Source: an uncultured Gammaproteobacteria bacterium (GTDB taxonomy: Bacteria; Pseudomonadota; Gammaproteobacteria; Pseudomonadales; Azotimanducaceae). Taken from it: a DNA stretch of 32,415 nucleotides. Shown here piece after piece: positions 7,918 through 16,540 of this stretch; positions within the stretch are counted from its first letter, which is position 1; the number at the start of each line of letters is the position of its first letter. The position numbers and the translations under genes were made by a program. The notes beneath the pieces were generated by a model. It was not told the DNA's origin, made no database searches, and saw nothing but the letters and a program-made list of their open reading frames with translations. Location of the stretch: the NCBI GenBank assembly GCA_913428515.1, contig CAJYCI010000005.1, forward strand, positions 1 to 32,415, given 5' to 3'.

Positions 7918-8126
7918 TTTTTCGGAATCGGTAGTTTTCAAAATACTCTCTTACTAGCTAAATTTCGAAGCTAGTTTAAAGCCCAAGCCTATGCACCTTT
8001 GCCAGCCGCGTCGAGCTTTTCAGCCAATCTTTTTGATTACAAAATTTTAATCGAAAATTAATATAACTTCGCTTTATAGATCAGATATGATGGCGGTTCC
8101 CTTCCTCTCACGCAGGAAAAAAGGCT
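7918..8126. other. Intergenic gap before the phosphate transporter
   Basis: About 209 nt that I find empty of genes. No Pho box, tRNA or convincing terminator was recognised. A TATGAT at 8086-8091 could be a -10 for the transporter but has no properly spaced -35. Confidence 0.5.
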
Positions 8127-9374
8127 GTGGAAAGTTTGTTTTTAGATCCCACCTTAATTTTAATAATAGCCGCATTTGCTGGTTTTTTTATGGCTTTTGG
8201 CATCGGCGCCAACGACGTAGCTAACGCGATGGGGACGTCTGTAGGAAGCAAAGCAATAACGCTTAAACAGGCCGTCATAATCGCGGCAATTTTCGAGTTC
8301 TTGGGCGCCTATCTTGCCGGTGGAGAGGTAACTTCCACTATTCGAAAGGGCATAGTAAGTCCTAGTTTATATTCTAATGATCCTGATATATTTATAATCG
8401 GAATGCTCTCTGCACTATTTGCTGCAGGCACCTGGCTTTTTCTGGCAAGCAGAAAAGGTTGGCCAGTCTCAACTACCCATTCTATTGTGGGAGCGATCGT
8501 TGGGTTCGTTGTAATATCTATGGGCTTTGAGGCAGTATCTTGGGGAAAAGTTGGGAACATTGCCGCGAGTTGGGTTGTCTCTCCTCTTATTTCAGGGAGC
8601 CTAGCTTTTCTTATTTTCTGGAGCGCGAAGAAGTTTATTCTTGATAAAGAGGAGCCTATTTCGGCAGCGATTTTTCTCTTACCTGTTTATACTTTTTTTG
8701 CAGCGGTAATCATCGCTCTAGTCACTGCAAGAAAAGGCTTGAAGCATGTTGGATTGCCTCTTAGTGACAATGAAATAATCGGCGTTACGATTTTTTTTGG
8801 TGTTTTCGTGACGTTGATTGCTTCATTACTGTTGAGATTGAACAGAGAGAAGATAAAAGAATATGGTGTTGAATCCGCTTTCGCGCTTCTCATGATTGTA
8901 ACAGCAGCATCGATCGCATTCGCTCATGGTTCAAACGATGTAGCAAATGCTATAGGACCTGTGTCCGCAATTATCAGCGTGACAATGGAGGGGGAGATCG
9001 CATCGAAGACAGCGGTAAACTCTTGGGTGCTTTTACTTGGTGGTATTGGAATAGTTTTTGGTCTGGCGATGCTAGGCGGAAAAGTCATAGCTACAGTAGG
9101 AAGCAAGATCACAACCTTGACTCCTAGTCTTGGATTCTCAGCCAATATGGCGGCAGCTTCCACCGTAGTAGCAGCTACTTATGTAGGGTTTCCAATTTCG
9201 ACCACTCATACTTTAGTAGGCGCTGTGATTGGCGTTGGTTTGGCAAAAGGGGTAGCACACCTTGATTTCGCCTCCATTGGGCGCATCGTAATGTCGTGGG
9301 TAATTACAATTCCTGCTGGAGCGATCCTGACCATCTTATTTTACCTTTGTTTGAAAGTTTCTTTTGGCTTGTGA
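8127..9374 (+). CDS. PiT family inorganic phosphate transporter
   Basis: 415 residues, about ten to eleven membrane helices, with the duplicated PiT signature: 'GANDVANAMGTSVGS' near the N-terminus and 'GSNDVANAIGP' in the second half, plus the repeated 'STTHSIVGA' and 'STTHTLVGA' blocks. It is a low-affinity cation-coupled phosphate (or metal-phosphate) importer of the inner membrane. The start is GTG with a purine-rich AGGAAAAAAGG upstream. Bacterial PiT genes are often paired with a PhoU-like DUF47 gene, which is not present here; the neighbours are the alkyltransferase and a histidine phosphatase. Confidence 0.95.
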   Translation: MESLFLDPTLILIIAAFAGFFMAFGIGANDVANAMGTSVGSKAITLKQAVIIAAIFEFLGAYLAGGEVTSTIRKGIVSPSLYSNDPDIFIIGMLSALFAAGTWLFLASRKGWPVSTTHSIVGAIVGFVVISMGFEAVSWGKVGNIAASWVVSPLISGSLAFLIFWSAKKFILDKEEPISAAIFLLPVYTFFAAVIIALVTARKGLKHVGLPLSDNEIIGVTIFFGVFVTLIASLLLRLNREKIKEYGVESAFALLMIVTAASIAFAHGSNDVANAIGPVSAIISVTMEGEIASKTAVNSWVLLLGGIGIVFGLAMLGGKVIATVGSKITTLTPSLGFSANMAAASTVVAATYVGFPISTTHTLVGAVIGVGLAKGVAHLDFASIGRIVMSWVITIPAGAILTILFYLCLKVSFGL

Positions 9375-9464
9375 TTTAAATAAGTTGCTTTCACCTTGGT
9401 TCTTTAAACTTACTCTAATTATTTCAAAAGATTTATTTTCCGGCGTTGCTTGCCAGGATTTTTA

Positions 9465-9962
9465 ATGTGCAAAGATAAAAGGGAACTGATACTCGTCAGG
9501 CACGCGCAAGCGGAATCGATCTCTTATTCCGGCCTCGACTTTGATAGGAGCCTTACAAGTCTTGGAGAGGAGCAAGCTAGACTAATGGCTCGCAGGGCGA
9601 TGAGTTTTGATCTAAAAATCGATCAATTGATATGCAGCCCAGCTATTAGAACTAAGATGACGGCTTTAGCTTTTTGTCGAGAGATCAACTATCAGCCAAG
9701 GGAAATTCTCTATCTAGAGAGACTCTATGAGGGAACTCTTCAGGATTACCTAAAGGTTTTTTCAACGTTGGCCAAAAACACGATAATTATCTTTGGGCAT
9801 AACCCTGGAATACAAGATTTTGGAAATTGGTTGTGCGGCGGTTATTTCCAAAACTTCCCACCGGCGGGCGTAATGTGCGCGAGAACCACGTTAGACCAAA
9901 TAGCCAATATGGCAAAAGGGCGCGGGGAATTAATTCGATTTGAATACCCTGAGATGCTCTAA
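9465..9962 (+). CDS. SixA-like histidine phosphatase
   Basis: The track starts at TTG 9450; ATG 9465 is preferred because AGGA lies 6 nt upstream, giving 165 residues. 'LILVRHAQAE' carries the catalytic His (residue 13) in the RHG-like motif of the histidine phosphatase superfamily, and 'IIIFGHNPGIQDF' supplies the second His. 'LTSLGEEQARLMARR' and 'LICSPAIRTKMTA' are typical of the short SixA branch, which dephosphorylates phosphohistidine, including on the nitrogen-PTS protein NPr in E. coli. Whether that is its target here is unknown; no PTS gene is in the window. Confidence 0.85.
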   Translation: MCKDKRELILVRHAQAESISYSGLDFDRSLTSLGEEQARLMARRAMSFDLKIDQLICSPAIRTKMTALAFCREINYQPREILYLERLYEGTLQDYLKVFSTLAKNTIIIFGHNPGIQDFGNWLCGGYFQNFPPAGVMCARTTLDQIANMAKGRGELIRFEYPEML

Positions 9963-10124
9963 CTCTGTTCCACTCATAAACACTGAGTTAACCAATAGGA
10001 CACGATTTCTGGTAGTCTTATATCTACAGAATTGCGAAAAAAGTTTCAGCTCCATCAAAAAATGAACTATCGTTCGCGCCCTTCTTCGAAGCTAGCGCAT
10101 GAACTAACCAATCGAGAAATATTA

Positions 10125-11498
10125 ATGACAGCTAAAACGATGGAAGAGCTAGTCGCTCTTTGTAAGCGACGAGGCTTTATTTATCAAACTAACGAAATAT
10201 ATGGAGGATTGCAGGGTCTATTTGATTACGGTCCCCTTGGCGTTGAACTCAAAAATAATCTAAAGCACTCTTGGTGGAGTGCAATGGTCTATGAGCGGGA
10301 TGACGTGGAGGGGCTAGATGCCTCAATTCTAACCAACCCCGCTGTGCTCAGACAATCTGGTCACGAAGACACTTTTACTGATCCCCTCGTTGACTGCAGG
10401 AGTTGTAACGCGAGATGGAGAGCTGATCATTTAGAAAAAAAAGAATGTCCAGCATGTGGGTCCACTGATCTCACCGAGCCAAGGGCCTTTAATTTGATGT
10501 TTAAAACAGCTGTTGGTCCCATAGATGATGGCTCTTCCTTCGCATATCTTAGACCCGAAACAGCCCAACAGATTTTTACCAACTTTAAAAATATTGTTGA
10601 CTCTACGTCGCGAACTTTACCCTTTGGAATTGCCCAGATTGGAAAAGCTTTTAGAAATGAGGTTACGCCTAGAAACTTTATCTTCAGAGTAAGAGAATTT
10701 GAGCAGATGGAGCTTGAATTCTTTGTTGAGAAAGGCTCGGACGAGGAATGGCATGAAATTTGGGTCAAAAAAAGATTAGCGTGGTGGAAAGATCAAGGAG
10801 TGAGTGAAGAAAACCTTGAACTACTATACGTCCCCAAAGAAGATCTCTCTCATTACTCGAAGGCAACGGTAGATATCATGTACAAATTTCCCCACGGTCT
10901 AGAGGAACTCGAGGGGATTGCCAATAGAACGGATTTTGATCTTGGTTCTCATTCAAAGAATCAAAAAGACCTGAATCTGACGGCGAGCGTTAAAGAAAAT
11001 AAGTCCTCGAATTCTAAGTTAGCGATTCAAAAAAGGGATACCGGAGAATGGATTGTCCCGTTCGTGATTGAGCCGTCTGCTGGAGTAGACAGAGGCGTAT
11101 TGGCGGTGATTAATGAGGCCTATAAGGTCGAGAATCTCGGAGAAGGAAAAGAGAGAACGGTTCTTTCTTTTCCTGCTCATCTTGCTCCAATTAAAGCAGC
11201 GGTGGTCCCCCTAAAAAGAAATAACGAGGATCTTGTAAAAGCTGCGTATGAGCTTAAGGATCAGCTCCAGTCGCTTAGGCTTGGACGCGTAGTAGTAGAA
11301 AACTCCGGAAACATAGGAAAAAGCTACAGACGTCATGATGAAGTTGGAACCCCAATGTGTATTACTATTGATTTCCAGACTCTCGAAGATGGCACGGTGA
11401 CTTTGAGGGACAGAGATTCTATGGAGCAAGAGAGGGTCCATCTAGACATGGTCGGTAAAACTTTTCAAGAGAGGATAGTTAGGACTGATTCGAGATGA
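10125..11498 (+). CDS. glyQS: Glycyl-tRNA synthetase, single-chain alpha2 type
   Basis: A class II synthetase charging tRNA-Gly. The track starts at TTG 10032, but ATG 10125 gives 457 residues, the usual length of the bacterial homodimeric type, and puts '[26 protein letters not shown]' at the expected position. Conserved blocks follow: '[14 protein letters not shown]', '[30 protein letters not shown]' (motif 2), '[13 protein letters not shown]', 'RTDFDLGSH', '[11 protein letters not shown]' (motif 3) and the anticodon-binding end '[16 protein letters not shown]'. Four cysteines (91, 94, 108, 111) form a zinc-ribbon insertion. Most Gammaproteobacteria instead use the unrelated alpha2-beta2 enzyme (glyQ plus glyS), so this copy is of interest. 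Confidence 0.93.
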   Translation: MTAKTMEELVALCKRRGFIYQTNEIYGGLQGLFDYGPLGVELKNNLKHSWWSAMVYERDDVEGLDASILTNPAVLRQSGHEDTFTDPLVDCRSCNARWRADHLEKKECPACGSTDLTEPRAFNLMFKTAVGPIDDGSSFAYLRPETAQQIFTNFKNIVDSTSRTLPFGIAQIGKAFRNEVTPRNFIFRVREFEQMELEFFVEKGSDEEWHEIWVKKRLAWWKDQGVSEENLELLYVPKEDLSHYSKATVDIMYKFPHGLEELEGIANRTDFDLGSHSKNQKDLNLTASVKENKSSNSKLAIQKRDTGEWIVPFVIEPSAGVDRGVLAVINEAYKVENLGEGKERTVLSFPAHLAPIKAAVVPLKRNNEDLVKAAYELKDQLQSLRLGRVVVENSGNIGKSYRRHDEVGTPMCITIDFQTLEDGTVTLRDRDSMEQERVHLDMVGKTFQERIVRTDSR

Positions 11499-11552
11499 AT
11501 AAACTAGAAATATAAAAAGTCTGAACAAGCGACTAGCTATTAATAAATAGCT

Positions 11553-11580
11553 AAAAAAGGCCCTAATAGCGAGGGCCTTT
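11553..11580 (-). terminator. Rho-independent terminator
   Basis: A perfect 9-bp stem, AAAGGCCCT (11556-11564) and AGGGCCTTT (11572-11580), with a 7-nt loop. Read on the minus strand it ends in a run of T (CCTTTTTT), so it should stop the gene at 11610-12047. On the plus strand only three T follow, so it may serve glyQS weakly. A second hairpin (8-bp stem, TAGCTATT/AATAGCTA, 11534-11553) lies immediately beside it. Confidence 0.85.
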
Positions 11581-11609
11581 AGATAACTTAGTCTTCAAAT
11601 GGTGGAGCA

Positions 11610-12047
11610 TTATCTAACAACATGCACATCGTGGGTCAGTGTGCGCTTAAACCCATCAAAGACGATCTTGTCTAGATTTTGAGTGCCGTCATCCATTCGG
11701 ACAAGGGTATACATGGTAAAAATAGTACCTTCACGATGATAAACCCCGCTGAAAGAGGCGTAACCAAAATATCCATCGGGGCCAAAACCTCTGCCTTCAC
11801 CTGTCACCAGGCCCCCTGATCTTCCAGAATCTGCAGTGAGTTCAAAAGTGGTGTAGACCCTTCCGTACTCTCCCATTGTTCCCTCAGCCATAATTATTCC
11901 GCCTCCTGGCTTTAATTGCACAGAAGTTATTTCCATTTCCGCGCTAGGCTGCCGCTCTTCAAAAGTTATTGTGGAACTTTCGTGGTCCGATGCCATCGAA
12001 TTTAAGGCGAATATAGTTAGAAGCAATGTAATGAAAAAGTTTTTCAT
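11610..12047 (-). CDS. Secreted protein of unknown function
   Basis: The track starts at 12077. The internal ATG at 12047 is preferred because AAGGA lies 7 nt upstream and the protein then opens with a textbook signal peptide ('MKNFFITLLLTIFALNSMAS', cleavage after about residue 19), giving 145 residues. The mature part is rich in Gly, Thr and beta-strand pattern, with no cysteine, suggesting a small periplasmic beta-rich domain. I do not recognise the family. A strong terminator follows at 11580-11553, so it is probably a single-gene unit. Confidence 0.75.
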   Translation of the reverse strand: MKNFFITLLLTIFALNSMASDHESSTITFEERQPSAEMEITSVQLKPGGGIIMAEGTMGEYGRVYTTFELTADSGRSGGLVTGEGRGFGPDGYFGYASFSGVYHREGTIFTMYTLVRMDDGTQNLDKIVFDGFKRTLTHDVHVVR

Positions 12048-12201
12048 AGATTTTTCCTTTGAATTAATGCTTAACATTTTTAGGTCCAGGTCAGCTTATC
12101 TAGTAAGTGCTGGTTTTTCTATAACAATGGTTCGTCTGAATAGATCTATGTATAAGAGAAGTGATATGGTGACTTAAATCAGCACTAAAAAGTGATTTTC
12201 C

Positions 12202-13047
12202 TTGTTTCGTAGCCTTGATCATTTAATTTTAATGACGCGTGATTTGTCTTCCGCGTCATCCGATTATTCAAAAGTTTTCGGATGCAAACCTGTTTGGCGG
12301 GGTGTACATGATGACTTAGGAACGGAAAATGCGATCTTTTCTTTTAAGAATACATATTTAGAAATCTTAGCGCCAAAGAAAAAGGGGGTGGGAGCAGATT
12401 TTGTGACCTCGATTATCGACTCTGAAGGAGAAGGACTGACTGGTCTAGCGTTTCAGACCTGCGACATAGGAAGGCTAAAAAAAGAACTTTCAGAAAAGGA
12501 AGTGTCTACAGAAAAAATTGTTTTCGGAAACGGCTTCGACGCGCATACGGACAAATCGCGATCGTGGCGTAACTTGTTTTTTTCTCGACGCTTAACTAGA
12601 GGTCTTTTTCTCTTTGCAATTGAGCATGAGTCTGGAGAGCTCCCAAAACCTAAAATAAACCGATCTCAAATTGATCGATTAGATCACGTGGTTATAAATA
12701 CCAATGACCCCGACGGATTTATTTCTTTATACCGCGATAAGTTTGGAATAAAGCTTAGCCTCGATCAGACGGTAGAAAAATGGGGTGGGCGAATGCTTTT
12801 CTTTCGGCTAAATAAGACAACTATAGAAGTTATCGGAAAAATAGACAAAGAAACCGAGCCTAAAGATTCGTTTTGGGGTTTAGCTTGGTCTGTTAATGAT
12901 TTGCATGCGGTCCATCGGCGAATGGCTGATGATGGCGTTGAATTGTCGGATATCAGAGAAGGACGAAAACAGCGAACGATTGTTTGTACCGTAAAATCTC
13001 ATACCTTAGGTGTTCCTACTCTTTTGATTCAGCACCTCGATCGTTGA
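12202..13047 (+). CDS. VOC superfamily protein (two glyoxalase-like domains)
   Basis: 281 residues in two vicinal-oxygen-chelate halves. The first opens with 'SLDHLILMTRDL' (about 4-15) and the second with 'RLDHVVINTNDPDGFISLY' (about 163-181), the usual first strand of each module bearing a metal-ligand His. Glu-containing strands such as 'YLEILAPKK' (first half) and 'TTIEVIGK' (second half) could give the Glu ligand. The first half resembles the 'glyoxalase-like' PF13468 group. The reaction is unknown; the superfamily includes lyases, dioxygenases and resistance proteins. The start is TTG with no clear Shine-Dalgarno, chosen because the VOC fold begins right there. It is convergent with the SDR gene. 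Confidence 0.8.
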   Translation: MFRSLDHLILMTRDLSSASSDYSKVFGCKPVWRGVHDDLGTENAIFSFKNTYLEILAPKKKGVGADFVTSIIDSEGEGLTGLAFQTCDIGRLKKELSEKEVSTEKIVFGNGFDAHTDKSRSWRNLFFSRRLTRGLFLFAIEHESGELPKPKINRSQIDRLDHVVINTNDPDGFISLYRDKFGIKLSLDQTVEKWGGRMLFFRLNKTTIEVIGKIDKETEPKDSFWGLAWSVNDLHAVHRRMADDGVELSDIREGRKQRTIVCTVKSHTLGVPTLLIQHLDR

Positions 13048-13083
13048 GTCTTGCCAAGCATTAGTACTTTTGGAAATTCGATA

Positions 13084-13974
13084 TTACCCGGGCAGATCGG
13101 AGAGAGGTTTTCTTAATCCTCGGCGGAACGCGAACAAAGGCAATAAAAGGAAGGGCCATAATTTTTGATAGTGATTAGGCGTTAGGCGCTGCGTAAGATC
13201 CATGATTTTCGCATCGAGCCCGACAAGGATCCGAGACCTTTTTGCTTTGATCCCGCTAAGAATAATCTTTGCAGCCCTGCTTGGATGCATCCCATTTTCT
13301 CTGAATATTTTGCCTTGTTCTTCTTGAGAGATGTCTTTTCCAACTATGTTGACTAGGTTCAAATCGGGAACGGATTCTTCTCTCTTAGCCGACGAGAGGA
13401 TGTTTGTACCTATATGGCCGGGATGAACAGAATGTATTTGCAAGTTTGTTCCTTTGAACTCCTTCGCAATGGACTCGGTAAAACCTCGAACAGCAAATTT
13501 AGCGGCGTGATAAACACTTTGATTGGGCACTGTAATCATCCCAAAGATGGAGGAAGTATTTATAAGGGCAGCCTCTGGTCTTAGTCTTAGGTGAGAAAGA
13601 AACTTCCTGGACAGACTAATTACCCCATGAAAGTTTACGTCAATAACGCGATCCCAATCTTTTTCAGACATGTTTGCAAAGTCGGAAAGCACCGTTATCC
13701 CAGCATTGTTAAAAAGCAATTCAACCGTCTTGTGGCGTTCCAGAACTTTTTCGTAGAAGTTGTCTATTTGTTCTTTATCCGCGATATCAACGGTGTGCAT
13801 CGAGCAGGCTACGTTGTAGTGATTCACCATTTTTGAGGTTTCAGCGAGCGCATTTTCATCGATGTCACAAATTGCTACGTTGCACCCAGCCTTTGCCAAA
13901 AGCACGGCTAAATACCTCCCCATACCAGAGCCCGCTCCGGTGATCACTGCAGTTTTGTTTAAAAAACTTTGCAT
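13084..13974 (-). CDS. Short-chain dehydrogenase/reductase (SDR)
   Basis: 296 residues with the classical SDR Rossmann fold. The cofactor motif is 'TGAGSGMG' (12-19), the structural motif 'NNAG' (89-92), and the catalytic set Ser142, Tyr155, Lys159 lies in 'SSIFGMITVPNQSVYHAAK'. An acidic residue after the second strand ('CDIDE', 36-40) favours NAD over NADP. The C-terminal part ends with a hydrophobic-basic stretch ('LWPFLLLPLFAFRRGLRK') that might associate with the membrane. The substrate is unknown. It is divergent from the second MAPEG gene, with 175 nt between them. Confidence 0.9.
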   Translation of the reverse strand: MQSFLNKTAVITGAGSGMGRYLAVLLAKAGCNVAICDIDENALAETSKMVNHYNVACSMHTVDIADKEQIDNFYEKVLERHKTVELLFNNAGITVLSDFANMSEKDWDRVIDVNFHGVISLSRKFLSHLRLRPEAALINTSSIFGMITVPNQSVYHAAKFAVRGFTESIAKEFKGTNLQIHSVHPGHIGTNILSSAKREESVPDLNLVNIVGKDISQEEQGKIFRENGMHPSRAAKIILSGIKAKRSRILVGLDAKIMDLTQRLTPNHYQKLWPFLLLPLFAFRRGLRKPLSDLPG

Positions 13975-14149
13975 AATTCGTTTCTACTCTTTTAATTGTG
14001 ACATCGTTCGCGGAGTTAGTTTAACTAAAGGTTTTGGTTGAGATTTTTCTTTTTCAGTTTCAATCTAGCAACTAATCTTGCAGCCTTCAATGGTTTGGTG
14101 AGAGTCTTTGTCTGCTATGGTAGTCTCCTCTAAAAAATAGGGAAAACCA

Positions 14150-14581
14150 ATGAATGATCTTATATTACAGCCTGTTTTGTTTATGGGAGCACTCACTACG
14201 TTAATGTTGATTTGGATGTACGCTACCAGATTGCCAGCGTCTTTGGTTCTTCAACAAAAAGGTACCAATCTTCAGGATTTATCTCATCCCTCTGCGTTGG
14301 GCGGCGTTTTTCCAAGCAAAGTTGAAAGAGTAGCAGATAATTATAACCATCTTTGGGAGCAGCCTACTCTTTTCTACGCGATCGTATTTGTCATTTGGGC
14401 TCAGAATCATACGGATCAATTCTACTTAATTTTAGCATGGAGCTATTGCTTTATAAGGTTCTTTCACTCCATCGTTCAAGCCACGGTCAACCATGTCTGG
14501 GCCAGGTTCTCCTTGTTTATTTTGAGTTGGTGCGTTTTGATCTTTATGTTGCTCCGGGAAATTTTTGTAGTTCTGGGTTGA
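14150..14581 (+). CDS. MAPEG family membrane protein (copy 2)
   Basis: 143 residues, four membrane helices. 'VADNYNHLWEQPTLFYAIV' and 'RFFHSIVQATVNHVW' are the MAPEG core, closely matching copy 1 at 1629 ('TDNYNHLFEQPTLFYALV', 'RIVHSVIQITSNNVS'). It probably arose by duplication or shares a subfamily. By family the active site would lie in the membrane at a trimer interface and use glutathione or a related thiol, but no substrate can be named. A short GGGA precedes the ATG. The YeiH-family gene begins 52 nt downstream. Confidence 0.9.
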   Translation: MNDLILQPVLFMGALTTLMLIWMYATRLPASLVLQQKGTNLQDLSHPSALGGVFPSKVERVADNYNHLWEQPTLFYAIVFVIWAQNHTDQFYLILAWSYCFIRFFHSIVQATVNHVWARFSLFILSWCVLIFMLLREIFVVLG

Positions 14582-14633
14582 ACAGAGTAAGAGTTCTTAC
14601 GGGTCCTTTTAAAAAAATTAGGTAATCCTCTAT

Positions 14634-15548
14634 ATGTTCTTAGTTTTTGCCTCGCTCATACTCTTAGCTATTGGGCTAACACTGGGCTCTCCAATTTTAG
14701 CTTTAGGCTTAGGCGCTGCTTTTTCGATTTTCAGTGGTATAGATGACCGATTCTATACCCGTATTTTTGCAACACGGTTACTCCAGATAGGAATTATCTT
14801 AATCGGGTTATCGATAAATGCCGTTGACGTTTTTGAGTTAACAAAAGTCTTTTTCCCTATTTTAGCTTTGTTCGTAAGCCTCGCTTTTTTTTTGGGCTTA
14901 TTGATCGGTCGAATTTTTCGGGTCGGCAGCAAATTTTCATTGCTCATAGCATCAGGCACTGCTATTTGTGGCGGAACAGCAATGGCAGCAATTGCTCCTA
15001 TTATAAGATCGAGACCAGCCGATCTTGCCACCGGAGTAACCATTGTTTTTGTCTTAAACGCAATAGCGATAGCATTTTTTCCAATGCTGGGAAAATTACT
15101 GGGGTTTTCGGAATTGCAATTCGGCGCGTGGGCTGCACTAGCGATCCATGATACTAGCGCTGTTCTTGGTGCGTCCTTAAATTATGGACCCGGAGCAGTA
15201 GATTCCTCTACGACGATAAAAATGTTGCGCACACTCTTCTTGGTACCTTTGATGGTTCTCTTGATCTTTTTCCAGCGGAGCGAAAAAAAGAAGATAGCTT
15301 TTCCCTTTTTTGTTGTTTTCTTCTCTATCTCGGTTGGAATTGGATCATTTATTGACTTGCCCGTCGGATCATCAGTAATTAGAGATGTTAGCCAGGTCTT
15401 TCTTTTGTTTGGTTTTTTTGCCGTTGGAACTCAGATCTCTAAAGAGGCGATTATTGAGCTTAAAGCAGTTCGTTTGGTTTCCTCGATTACCTTATGGGCA
15501 TTGATTATCCCCATCGCTTATTTCTTTGTCAGTCTGGGCGCTCTTTAG
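14634..15548 (+). CDS. YeiH-family putative sulfate exporter
   Basis: 304 residues with about nine to ten membrane helices. 'GTAICGGTAMAAIAPII' (about residues 103-119) and 'AWAALAIHDTSAVLGASLNYG' (about 166-186) are diagnostic of the YeiH / PF03601 family, annotated in databases as a putative sulfate exporter largely from homologues linked to sulfonate metabolism; direct biochemical evidence is thin. There is no adjacent LysR-type regulator as in E. coli yeiE-yeiH. It is separated by 52 nt from the MAPEG gene and could be co-transcribed with it. Confidence 0.9.
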   Translation: MFLVFASLILLAIGLTLGSPILALGLGAAFSIFSGIDDRFYTRIFATRLLQIGIILIGLSINAVDVFELTKVFFPILALFVSLAFFLGLLIGRIFRVGSKFSLLIASGTAICGGTAMAAIAPIIRSRPADLATGVTIVFVLNAIAIAFFPMLGKLLGFSELQFGAWAALAIHDTSAVLGASLNYGPGAVDSSTTIKMLRTLFLVPLMVLLIFFQRSEKKKIAFPFFVVFFSISVGIGSFIDLPVGSSVIRDVSQVFLLFGFFAVGTQISKEAIIELKAVRLVSSITLWALIIPIAYFFVSLGAL

Positions 15549-15833
15549 CTCTAATTCTAAAAGGTTCGGGAAAACCCCTAGAGTTCAGGGTCACGACGAA
15601 TTAATTTCGTAGTCTGAGCTTAATACTTTTTCGTTTAGAGGATATTCAATTACTATTCTCAATCCTTTTTTCTCCTCCAGCTATCATGTGTCGTGTTAGA
15701 CCTAATCACTTGTAACTTATTTTGATCAAATTTAGATGCCAGGGATTAATGTTTAAAAAGTTGCTAGGATCATGGTCGATCACCCATTCTTACTTTATAG
15801 TTTTAGGTCAATTCTCCTCTCCAAAAATTTTAA
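15549..15833. other. 285-nt gap, nothing recognised
   Basis: The longest gene-free stretch of the window. It contains short dyads such as ACGAA/TTCGT near 15595-15610 but no convincing terminator, tRNA, small ORF with a Shine-Dalgarno, or known operator. It probably holds the end of the YeiH transcript and the promoter of nth. Confidence 0.5.
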
Positions 15834-16487
15834 ATGAAGAAAATTGAGCGCGCAGAGTTTATACTCAGACATCTGAATGAATTATACCCCGAGACTCCGA
15901 GCCCGCTGAATCATCGGAATAATTACGAGCTGCTCGTCGCTGTGCTATTGAGCGCGCAGTGCACTGATGAGAGGGTCAATAAAGTTACTCCCACTCTTTT
16001 TCGAGCGGCAAGAACGCCAAAGAAGATGAGAACGCTTGATCCAGAAACGGTTTATAACATTATTCGTCCTTGTGGACTGGCTCCAAAAAAATCTCGGGCA
16101 ATCTTAAAGCTATCCGATATCTTAGTTCGGGAATATGAAGGGTCTGTTCCCGAAAGTCTTGAAGCTCTAGAGCAATTACCCGGAGTAGGCCATAAAACTG
16201 CTAGCGTTGTTATTTCTCAGGGCTTCGGTCATCCGGCATTCCCAGTCGATACGCATATTCACCGACTAGCTCAAAGATGGGGTTTATCTAATGGAAAAAA
16301 CGTCACTCAAACCGAAGCAGACTTAAAAAGAATATTCCCAAAGGAGTCTTGGAATAAGTTACATTTACAGATTATTTTCTACGGTCGAGAATTCTGCAGT
16401 GCAAGAGGGTGCGATGGAAGACAGTGCTTTATCTGTAGAGCCTGTTACCCGAATAGGAAAAGGCCAAAAAAGACAAAAAAAGCTTAG
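15834..16487 (+). CDS. nth: Endonuclease III (DNA glycosylase/AP lyase)
   Basis: 217 residues, close to the E. coli length of 211. It removes oxidised pyrimidines and cleaves the resulting abasic site. The helix-hairpin-helix 'LEQLPGVGHKTASVV' carries catalytic Lys121, and 'FPVDTHIHRLAQR' carries the catalytic Asp139, matching E. coli Lys120 and Asp138. The C-terminal cluster loop is unusual: cysteines lie at 188, 193, 198, 201 and 204, not in the canonical C-X6-C-X2-C-X5-C spacing, so the 4Fe-4S cluster would be bound by a shifted set. The protein ends in a basic tail ('RKRPKKTKKA'). No clear Shine-Dalgarno precedes the ATG. Confidence 0.93.
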   Translation: MKKIERAEFILRHLNELYPETPSPLNHRNNYELLVAVLLSAQCTDERVNKVTPTLFRAARTPKKMRTLDPETVYNIIRPCGLAPKKSRAILKLSDILVREYEGSVPESLEALEQLPGVGHKTASVVISQGFGHPAFPVDTHIHRLAQRWGLSNGKNVTQTEADLKRIFPKESWNKLHLQIIFYGREFCSARGCDGRQCFICRACYPNRKRPKKTKKA

Positions 16488-16540
16488 CTATACTTAGCGA
16501 AGGAACATTTTTTGACAAAGAGATAAATGGAGGCTTTATC

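Noticed and set aside
7918-8126. Pho box upstream of the phosphate transporter
   Set aside because: No direct repeats resembling CTGTCAT were found; PiT genes are often constitutive.
10427-10768. 113-residue minus-strand ORF
   Set aside because: Antisense to conserved motif-2 region of glycyl-tRNA synthetase; no domain or Shine-Dalgarno of its own.
12182-12201. Hairpin before the VOC start as a regulatory element
   Set aside because: Only a 4-bp stem with a bulge; too weak to claim.
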